Positions 42,432-50,078 of a stretch of DNA of 64,000 nucleotides are shown in pieces. The notes beneath the pieces were generated by a model, which was not told where the DNA came from, searched no databases, and saw only the letters and a list, made by a program, of their open reading frames with translations. The position numbers and the translations under genes are program-made. How positions within the stretch are numbered: the first letter of the stretch is position 1; each line of letters begins with the position of its first letter. The DNA comes from Plasmodium coatneyi. Lineage: Eukaryota > Apicomplexa > Aconoidasida > Haemosporida > Plasmodiidae. The DNA lies in the NCBI RefSeq assembly GCF_001680005.1, contig NC_033566.1, positions 1,302,001 to 1,366,000 on the forward strand. The letters are read 5' to 3'.

Positions 42432-43845
42432 GCATAAGTATATTTGGTGAGCACGTGCATGTATGAGATGTATTTATCTCTTCATATGCGTATGCGTTCG
42501 CGATGCTTCTACGTAACTTGGTTTTTTCTTTTTATTTGGGTTTAAGAGGTTTTGCGAGTGGAGCTTGTCCCATCGCCTTCACGTCGGCACGACAATTTCT
42601 CGAAAAAAGGGGGGAAAACGGGAAAAAAAATGGAAAAAAAAATGGAAAAAAAAATGGAAAAAAAAATGGAAAAAAAAATGGGAAAAAAACGGAAATGTTT
42701 TCTTCAATCCCTTCACCCGCTGTTCGCATGGGCATAGATATTTTATGTGGGTAAAACGCGCGCCGGAACTACGCGCAGTGGCATTTTTTTTTTTTTTTTT
42801 TCTTTTTTGCGTGCGGGAGGATGGGAATAAAAGGTAGCTTAATATATACGGCCGCTTTGTTTCACTACGCTGCGAACGTGTATATGTCCATGAGTACATT
42901 TATGTCCTTTGGGGGGAGCACCGTCTTGGCTCTCCGCTGACCCAATTGGGTGTGACTAACTTTCTTAATGCACAATGACGTTCACGTGGCCATTTCGTTT
43001 GCTCGTTTTGACCTTGAAGAGATGTAGCAATATAATACTCCACGCATGAAGCGGGAACCCTCGTCCCAATGCATCAAATCCGCACTACTGCCACCTGTTC
43101 AGATAGGCATTTGTTCAGTGCTCCCATTCCTGCCGTTGCAGCTTTTCTTTCACTTGAATTTTTTACAGGCCAATTTTGGGCAGGTTCGCCCCCTACCACA
43201 TGTGTATTGCGCCGTTTTCCCCGCATGTCATACGCGCTGCACATGTGGTAGGGAGGGAAGCGTCACCTTAAGGGAACGACTTGCATACATTTTTATGCAC
43301 CTTCTATATGCCCTTTGAGTGTCATTCTTTTTGTGGAACTGCACAGAGGAAGAAGCAATTAGTAATAATACTACCACGTGATTGTTGCACGTGTTCGTAA
43401 ATTCACGCATCAGGGGGATATAACATTAGTACACATATAATGCGTGACCCGCATGGCATACTTGACATGACCTTCATGTTATGTGGAAACGGGAACGGTG
43501 AACGCATAACTGGGTGGGAGGACCTTCATTTGTTCCTTCCCCCGTTTGCCCAAGTGGGCATATTATATGTATATATATGTGCACATGTGCGAACCGCGTG
43601 GACCGCAACAGATAGAGAGAAAGAACGCACAATATGTTCGTAATAATTCTTGGCTTTCCCCCTCCTGAAAAACACTGCTTTTTATTTCCCCCCGTTGGAC
43701 ATATATTTTTTCCCTTTACATGCATAATGTGCACAATTATCTTTTAAAATATGCTTTCCCCTTTGGGTGATCCCCCCACATCGCGTCTACATTCATGGCA
43801 GTCCAGCGATGACACATAAACCCCTCTATGTGGCAGAACGTCAAA
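41685..43845. other. Divergent intergenic region (LeuRS / RUS-like)
   Basis: About 2.2 kb serving as promoter region for both neighbours. It contains a TATA-like stretch (42270-42330), long A tracts (near 42361 and 42401-42430), a 12-bp minisatellite (42619-42695) and a T tract at about 42785. Short open frames here are by-products of the repeat or the tracts. No gene seen. Confidence 0.6.
42619..42695. repeat. 12-bp minisatellite (TGGAAAAAAAAA)
   Basis: Five near-perfect head-to-tail copies of TGGAAAAAAAAA with a degenerate copy at each end. Every frame stays open through it (Lys-Lys-Trp-Lys type peptides on one strand, Phe/Pro on the other), which creates spurious open frames. Confidence 0.9.
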
Positions 43846-45225
43846 ATGGCAACTGCACGTCGGTTCCTCCCCTTGCTGCTGCTACCGCTGCTTTTTTTCT
43901 TCTTGTTCCAGGTCTCCCTCTCCTTTATTCCCCCGAAAATAAGCTCAATGTCCCTGACCGTTGGCTCACATAACTATGTAATGAAAAAAAAGAAAAAAAG
44001 AGATACGCGAAGCTCCTATGTGGCATGTCGAAGTTTATGCTCAGCGTGCATCTAGTGTGGGTTACGTGATGTGTTGCCCTCCAAATGTATTCACACGGTG
44101 ATCATGCAACGTGTGTGGGGGTTCACTCCTTCCTAAGCGCGCACCTGGGCAGAACACAAACAAAAACATGTGTACAAACGCGCAAAAATGCTCATAGCTC
44201 ATTACCCCTTTGTACATATCTACACATGAGATCGCTTTTTCCCCCCTTTTCCCAAGTAGCATAACCAAAGGCAGAGGAAGAAGGGAATAATTCATAGGAC
44301 TCCCCTGCCCATTCGAGCGTCCCCCAATTTTTTAAGCAGCATAATTACACCCCTGTCGAATGAAAAAATAAAAAAGTACTTTGTCTTCCGATGTTTATCT
44401 CGCATATGCGTATCGTTAAGTAGCGCCTTCTCCCTAAACGCAAAAATACATTTGTATAGGAAGAATAGTGACAACCTGTTGCTGACCCAAGTGCTAGTAT
44501 ACAATGAGATTCTCGTGAAGGTGTTGAAAATTTGCTGGCTATACAAGTTAAGGTCCTTTGTGGATAGCAATATAAAATTGTGTAGAATTTTGTCGACTGT
44601 TTTTTATGTTTTTGGCATTTACTTGGACTTACTGTCTACTTTGGACTTTTCTAAAAATTCCTTTTTTCTCCCTTGCACGTTTTTTGTCCTTTCTTCTACC
44701 CTTAAAAGTTTAAGCATCATGACTTATGCGTCCATCCGGTCTGCCACTTACCTTCGCCTCTGTGAAATGCTGAACAAGCAGAACGATAATATCCCCTGCG
44801 GACATGATAACAGTGAACGAACAAACAGGGTGGAATCAACCAATGATCACTTAGTTACTGAGGAGCAGAATCGGGAACGTTCAGATGGAGTAAAGTCGAA
44901 GGGGGAAGATACACATGTTCCTGTTCTTGGTGCACAGCAGGTAGACACCCCTAGGGTGACTTTGCCAAATGGGACCCCCCACAGTGAACGCAACAACTAT
45001 TGCATCAGTCCCTATAATAACCCTGTCAATAGCGTGAAGAAAACCTACTTCATTGGCGAAGTCAGCGTCCTCACGGATTTATTGTCCTCCCTCGTGGACC
45101 TCCTCACCGTTGTGCTTCTCTCACGGACGACCGATTATATTAAGAAGAAAATTTATTTTTACTTCCTCCTGTCTTCTCTGCATTTGTTCTTTTCCTACAA
45201 GGAGTTGCAGTGCTTGTTGGAGTAG
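43846..45225 (+). CDS. RUS/DUF647-like membrane protein with apicoplast-type leader
   Basis: Two exons, 43846-43977 and 44260-45225, join in phase 0 (donor GTAATG, acceptor CCCAAGTAG) for about 365 residues. Exon 1 encodes a signal peptide (MATARRFLPLLLLPLLFF) followed by a Ser/Lys-rich start of a transit segment, and exon 2 opens with basic residues, an apicoplast-type leader. The body resembles the RUS (root UVB-sensitive, DUF647) family: an aromatic/hydrophobic helix, DSNIKLCRILSTVFYVFG followed by LDLLSTL (compare the family's D-x-N-x-K-x-x-R-x(5)-ND-x-G-x-x-L-x-LLSP), then FVLSSTLKSLSIMTYASIR (compare G-S-x-R-x-x-T-G-V-A-x-x-A-T-R), then IGEVSVLTDLLSSLVDLL (compare D-I-S-A-K). A Lys/Asn/Glu-rich insert splits the last two parts. 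Plant RUS proteins act in plastids and vitamin B6 homeostasis; function here unknown. Alternative start: ATG 43828. An alternative acceptor at 44273 would break phase. Confidence 0.6.
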
Positions 45226-45970
45226 CTCACCGGGGGGAAATATCCAAACCCGACCAGTTGGGCAGAGCATCACGTGACCTGTCCATTTCGCATTTGTCAA
45301 ACTCTCCCTTAAAGGAGGCCTCACTTGTTAACATTTTTTTTTAAATTCGTTTGCTAATTGAAAGTGTTGCTTTCCAGCACTCTTCCTCATTTGTCTCTTT
45401 TATTTTACTTTACTTTTTAAACATTAAAATTTTCTCGTGTGAGAATAAAAATGGTTTGTTTAACCTGACCAGTTGTTCATATTTTTTCTGTACAAAATGT
45501 GCATGCTTTAAAGCGTGGCGGCACGGGGGTGGGGGGTCCCTGCTACGGTTGGCAAAGGTGGCCAGTGTTGGCCTGTTCACATGCACCGGGTATCTACCCC
45601 TGTGATGAGTTAAAACTTGGTGGGGCGTTTATCTTTCCCCTTTAGGGAGACAACATCCGCCATGCCCCTCCATTTGCAAAACATATGCGTGACTTAAAAG
45701 TTGGCACATAAATAGGCACACCATAGATGTGTATTTATGTGCACACGTCACACACGATGCGGCTTCTGAGAAGTGCAACGACGAAAAAAAAAAAAAAAGA
45801 GCAACGGGATAGTTAGTTTACCCCCCTCATTCTTCCGTTTATTTTATTTCTCCCCTTTAAAAGGGTATGGGCATTTCCGATGGCTCCCCCACGGTTGTCC
45901 TTAGCTGCACTGTTAACATGCAATCTGGACACACCTTACGACATCGGGTGGGGGGTGACTCATCCACGTT
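45226..45970. other. Convergent intergenic region
   Basis: About 0.75 kb between the stops of the RUS-like gene (+) and QCR9 (-). It contains an A15 tract near 45784 and otherwise mixed sequence. No gene seen; presumably two 3' UTRs. Confidence 0.55.
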
Positions 45971-46650
45971 TCAGTCTTCCTCCGGGTAGGTATACGGACA
46001 GTCGATGTAGAGTTTCTGCGAAAGAAAAGTTGGGGCGATGCGGTTATCTACACATGCTAGGTGAAGCGGAAGGAGGCAAGTACTGCTGCATGTCTGCTCC
46101 GCCAATAGTAGACGCACCCCGCTCTTGCTTACCCCCTTGTTTATCTTCTTCCAAAAGTTGTTGAACCAGACACCCCAAAAGTAAGACGTGATGCAGCCGC
46201 CCGTTACGACGAACATCCAATAGCGGCTGTTGTACTTCAGTATGTGGTCATAGATTCTGCAAAAAGGGGGGGAAGGTGTAAGCACCAAATGGACACGCTC
46301 AGGTGTGTAAGTATTTATGCATGATAACTGCGAAGAGGACACCCTTCTGCACACATATGTATACGTAGACGGGGGGAATGCACTCCCTACCTGGTCTTAT
46401 TCAGGGCAAGGAAAAAGGGGTTGAAAATGTCCTTGCCCTTCCTACTCTTGGCAAGCGATTTCCAAATGAACTTGGGGTAGGTGTCACTGAATGGACTTCC
46501 GAAAACCACTATAAGAGGGAATAATAAAAAAAAAAAAAGGTTCACGTGTGTTATCACTCTGTTGGAGGACTTCACCCTTGCCACGACAAAGGCATACTGA
46601 TCTGATACGTTTTTTATGTATTCTTTGCGCTGACTACACGGAACAGGCAT
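45971..46650 (-). CDS. QCR9: Cytochrome bc1 complex subunit QCR9
   Basis: Small one-helix subunit of respiratory complex III in the mitochondrial inner membrane. Four exons in transcription order, 46650-46638, 46508-46391, 46256-46133 and 46015-45971, total 300 nt and 99 residues with every phase consistent. Exon 1 is only 13 nt (MPVP plus one base). The core reads RIYDHILKYNSRYWMFVVTG, GCITSYFWGVWFNNFWKKINKGK, with the membrane helix followed by W-x-x-x-N-x-G-K as in UQCR10/QCR9 proteins, then a short tail CPYTYPEED. The parasite protein has an N-terminal extension of about 45 residues compared with yeast. The tiny first exon with donor GTAGTC is the least certain part; the three downstream exons are solid. 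It starts only about 90 bases from the candidate small gene on the other strand. Confidence 0.78.
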
Positions 46651-46739
46651 GTATACTATGTGTCACTTACTTTTTTATTCTTTTCCAAATTAGCAATTTA
46701 TTTTTTTTCTTTTTCACGTAGTGTTTATATGGTCATATA

Positions 46740-47212
46740 ATGGTTACTATTTCGTTGTGTGAAGTAAAACGTTTTGGCGAGGAACATGTTAAAGCTTACG
46801 GAGGAAGAAAAAAAAAAAAAAAAAAAAGCGTTGGCACCTCTGATGGTTGATTCTTCCTCACAGCGGGAATAGCATGCTGATTAAGCGGGCGTTAAACTTG
46901 GCGGTATCCAATTTGGAAAATGTGTTTCACTTTTGCAACTTTCAGCAGAGCGGGATTTTATTTATCACCGCAGGTGTACCAGAGCAAGCACTCACGTGGT
47001 CCCTTTCGCACTTCCCCCCCCATTCGGATAACCCGAAAAAATTGAGAGGTGAGAAAATTGGCGTAGTGCTTTATAAGCTGCTATTTTCATTCTGCGTTGT
47101 TCCCTTGTTGCCTTGATGCGTTTTTTTTTTTTTTTTTTTTTTCCAAGGCGATTTCATCGAATGGAAGTGCATTTATGGGATAACTTTCATCAGGGGAGGA
47201 ATCGCAAAGTGA
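46740..47212 (+). CDS. Candidate small three-exon gene, function unknown
   Basis: Exon 46864-46973 (TCCTCACAG acceptor) encodes NSMLIKRALNLAVSNLENVF then HFCNFQQSGILFITAG. Exon 47148-47212 follows a long T tract and encodes GDFIEWKCIYGITFIRGGIA plus a terminal K, ending at TGA; both have protein-like composition and matching phase (1). The frame upstream is closed, so a first exon is required. The only phase-compatible choice I found is 46740-46756 (ATG GTT ACT ATT TCG TT, donor GTGTGA), giving 63 residues. That exon is uncertain; another is possible. I do not recognise the family. It would share a promoter of about 90 bp with QCR9 on the opposite strand. It could be a small mitochondrial or RNA-complex subunit, but nothing in the sequence proves it. 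Confidence 0.42.
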
Positions 47213-47650
47213 ACTTTTTTGCAGGAATACGGGAGCGTATTATTTTTTCCTTTTTTCTTGTTTGTGGGGTTTCCCCATTTTGTCACCATTCGGGTTGGCT
47301 GCAACTGTCCGTATAAAGTATAGTGCCTCCCCGATTGGGAGTCAATACTGCTAAATTATCCCCTGCCCGAATTGGTTATCTCCTTGCACGAATCGTGTTT
47401 GTAAGCCCACCTGAGAATCGTCTTGGGCAACGCTGTTTTACCTGCCGGTAGGATGCGTAAAGAAAACACCCCATTGCGAAGGATTTCCGAAGTAAAGAAA
47501 TTAATAGAAGGGAAAACCTCCAACTCTGACGAAGGGACCCATGCACAGACGGCGTTCCGCTGAGGGGTAGCTGCTCCAGACTGTACCGCCCGGTCTCTAT
47601 CAGCTGTGCACATGGGATGTAAATTGGAAGGGTAAACGGGTAAGCAGACA
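47213..47650. other. Intergenic region
   Basis: About 0.44 kb between the small gene candidate and the RsmE-like gene. T-rich at the start, then mixed sequence that probably holds the promoter of the methyltransferase gene. No gene seen. Confidence 0.5.
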
Positions 47651-48898
47651 ATGAACCTGATTCTCGTGAGCCTGAAGAGCATTCGGGAAAATGAGGAGGG
47701 GGAGTTTTTCTTCCAAACGGACGAGCGGCAAACGAGCCATTTAAGGAATATCCTAAAGGTTCACTTAAACCAAGTAGTTAAAGTGGGCGTGATAAACCGA
47801 GGAAAAGGCGAAGGAGTAATTACCGAAGAAAGCAACAAACATTACACAATTAAACTGCTAAAAGCAATACATTTGCAAAAATCAGAAGACACATACATAC
47901 CGATCGATGTAGTCATTTGCATCCCAAGACCAAAGGTGTTGAATAAATTTCTGCAGCAATTATCCTCCGTAGGTGTAAAAAAAATTGTCATCGTATTTTC
48001 TGACTTTGCAAATAAATCCTACGAATCAAGTAAAGTTTTAAAAAATGAGGAAATAAAAAATGCCCTTCAACTTGGATTGGAACAAGCCATGTGTACCCAA
48101 TTCCCACAAATTTTTATTCACTACTCTTTTAGTTCTTTTGTCATGAATATTGACAGATATAGTGATGAGAAAACGATCAGGCTGTGTGCGCATACTGAAG
48201 TGAGAAGAAACGACAGTTGTGTAGAACGAGATATTTTGTCTACACAGCAAGGGAAGATACTCCTTATGGTAGGTTGTGAAAGGGGATTTTCCGAATTGGA
48301 AATTTATTTAATTAAAAAATTGCAATTTCGCTTTTTCAATTTGACGGAACGGATATTGAAGTGCGAAACGGCATTACTCGTCATTATTGGTCAGTTGTTA
48401 TTACTTACAGAGAATGTGGCGCTGCGGCCCAGCGGGCGAAAAATGTGCCGCCATAAAGGTTGTGCCGGTTCAGAGCAGGGCACGGGCGTCTCCCGAACGG
48501 AGAATGATCCTTTCGCCGAAATTAAAAAGTTACTAACGACGGAGCGGTCTTTTCCCCCCGAATTAGTAAACACCGTGAACGATTTTATTAACAGCAGTGC
48601 TAACCATAGGGATGCGCTCGAAAGTGCTGACCCCTGTGATGAGCAAAAAAGTGGACACATAATCGGAGGGATGAACGACGTTGATGCCCTCCTTCGAAGC
48701 ATACACGCGCTAAGTACAAACAAGGATCAGGAGGAGAATTTTGAAAATATCTACTTAAGTCTGCTACTGAAAAAAATCAAGTACAAAAATAAATTTATTC
48801 TGTCCTACGCGGATGAGCAAAACAATGTGGACGACGACGGGGTATGCATATACAGAACGCGTCCATATGTGTCGAAAAAAAAAAAAGGCCCGTCCTGA
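47651..48898 (+). CDS. RsmE-family rRNA (uridine-N3) methyltransferase
   Basis: SPOUT-class enzyme that in bacteria methylates N3 of U1498 in 16S rRNA using S-adenosylmethionine. Single exon, 415 residues. The N-terminal PUA-like part begins FFFQTDERQTSHLRNILKVH (the family's H-x-x-x-VLR-like segment). The SPOUT domain shows IDVVICIPRPKVLNKFLQQL and GVKKIVIVFSDFANKSY, and the cofactor-binding knot reads LLMVGCERGFSELEI, then FFNLTERILKCETALLVIIG (bacterial consensus: GPEGGFS-x-x-E ... LG-x-RILR-x-ETA). The usual GPEGG is GCERG here. Residues beyond about 255 form a hydrophilic extension absent from bacterial enzymes (about 245 residues), and no cleavable leader is obvious, so the compartment is unclear (apicoplast, mitochondrion or cytosol). 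Confidence 0.87.
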   Translation: MNLILVSLKSIRENEEGEFFFQTDERQTSHLRNILKVHLNQVVKVGVINRGKGEGVITEESNKHYTIKLLKAIHLQKSEDTYIPIDVVICIPRPKVLNKFLQQLSSVGVKKIVIVFSDFANKSYESSKVLKNEEIKNALQLGLEQAMCTQFPQIFIHYSFSSFVMNIDRYSDEKTIRLCAHTEVRRNDSCVERDILSTQQGKILLMVGCERGFSELEIYLIKKLQFRFFNLTERILKCETALLVIIGQLLLLTENVALRPSGRKMCRHKGCAGSEQGTGVSRTENDPFAEIKKLLTTERSFPPELVNTVNDFINSSANHRDALESADPCDEQKSGHIIGGMNDVDALLRSIHALSTNKDQEENFENIYLSLLLKKIKYKNKFILSYADEQNNVDDDGVCIYRTRPYVSKKKKGPS

Positions 48899-49308
48899 GG
48901 GGATGTAACGAACCCAGTGGGTAACAAATCCGTTCGTACCTTCATGCGTCAACGCAAGTGTGCACGTGTTTGTGTATTCATTATTCATCATTCGTTGTTC
49001 ATCATTCGTTATTCATTTATTTATAATTTTTTTTGGTGATTCCTTTAAAGTTCTTTCATCGTTCAACATGTGTACCATGTTGGTGCGCTTTTAATTCTGT
49101 CAAATGGGGGTGCCTCCCTTTTTGCTTTTGCACAGGGGGAAGGGAAGTTGCCAAAAATGGCACTCCTTTTTTAATTTAAAATGGCGAGACCGCGAAAGGC
49201 TCTGCATGGAGTCATTTTCACCTGCACATGTTCATACAAAATTTGTTAGTTCTACGCGCCGAATGGATAATAATTCATCGTCCTTTTTTTTAAAAACAAT
49301 TTTTTTTG
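48899..49308. other. Convergent intergenic region
   Basis: About 0.41 kb between the RsmE-like stop and the stop of the small gene on the other strand. It includes a short imperfect repeat of TTCATTATTCATCATTCG type near 48975-49020. No gene seen. Confidence 0.55.
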
Positions 49309-49689
49309 TCATTCTTGTAAGGGATACTTCTCCTGCAGTTGGTTAATTTTGTCGTCGAATGTTACTTCGTATGGAAATCGGGGGAACTGCTTTCCATACA
49401 GTTTTCTCATTTGTATCCACTTGGTGAAGCACTCAATTTCGTACACAGTCATTCTGCACACATTAATTTTTTTTTCTGTCAAAAAATGATACATTTCTTT
49501 CCTTGGCGCGTAGTCTGGATTTATTCCTTTGATGTAGTATTCCCATCCTTTGTAACCATCGGACATGAGCTCGTTAAGGAAATTTTCATTGGATGTAGTT
49601 TCGCTTTTTGCTGTCGTCAGGTATTTGCAAAAGTGTGTGCTGCTGTTGCATGCCTGGGCGGGGTTGCTGCGAAACAGTTTTCTCATCAT
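49309..49689 (-). CDS. Small conserved-looking protein with mitochondrial-type presequence
   Basis: Single exon, 126 residues. The N-terminus MMRKLFRSNPAQACNSSTHF is basic, Ser/Thr/Asn-rich and lacks acidic residues, as mitochondrial presequences do. The rest is compact and not low-complexity: DGYKGWEYYIKGINPDYAPR, FLTEKKINVCRMTVYEIECF, TKWIQMRKLYGKQFPRFPYE. The high aromatic content and even composition, unlike the surrounding DNA, support a real gene. I do not recognise a domain; a soluble or peripheral subunit of a respiratory-chain or ATP-synthase complex is one possibility but is a guess. Start: tandem ATGs at 49689 and 49686. Confidence 0.68.
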   Translation of the reverse strand: MMRKLFRSNPAQACNSSTHFCKYLTTAKSETTSNENFLNELMSDGYKGWEYYIKGINPDYAPRKEMYHFLTEKKINVCRMTVYEIECFTKWIQMRKLYGKQFPRFPYEVTFDDKINQLQEKYPLQE

Positions 49690-49912
49690 TTGTTAGGGGG
49701 AATCTTCTGGCAGGCGATTTGAATGTGGTGATTTCTCTAAAAAAAATTGTGTGCTCCCCTGTTTTGTTATTATCCCTTTGGATCATCACATGGCTTTTTT
49801 TTTTATCACCGCATTTCGTGTGTTGCTTTTTTTTTTTTTTCAATTACACCTTGACAAAGGAATACATGAGGAGGGCGCGAAACGGAGAAGCAAACTACGC
49901 TGTGCAGATGTG

Positions 49913-49947
<35 letters not shown>

Positions 49948-50078
49948 CCCCACCGGGGAGGAAACCGTGTAACTGCAAAAAGGTTCCTTCCTTTTGAGTG
50001 TGCTTGACCTGCGAATTGCGTATTGCGAATGCGAAATTTTGCTTCCCCCCGGGGATGATAAATTTCCTCCATTTTTGC
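49690..50078. other. Intergenic region
   Basis: About 0.39 kb between two minus-strand genes, with A/T tracts at 49827-49840 and 49916-49943. It should carry the promoter of the 126-residue gene and the 3' UTR of the VTC gene. No gene seen. Confidence 0.55.

Noticed and set aside
42565..42837. Lys/Trp-rich and Phe/Pro-rich open frames over the 42.6-kb repeat
   Set aside because: They exist only because a 12-bp A-rich repeat keeps all frames open; there are no domains or flanking exons.
43828..44055. 75-residue single-exon secreted peptide
   Set aside because: The first part reads better as the leader exon of the RUS-like gene; beyond the GTAATG donor it turns into poly-Lys and ends without domain features.
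44292..44570. Minus-strand open frame over the start of RUS-like exon 2
   Set aside because: Antisense to a frame with family-like motifs and in-phase splicing; no domain of its own.
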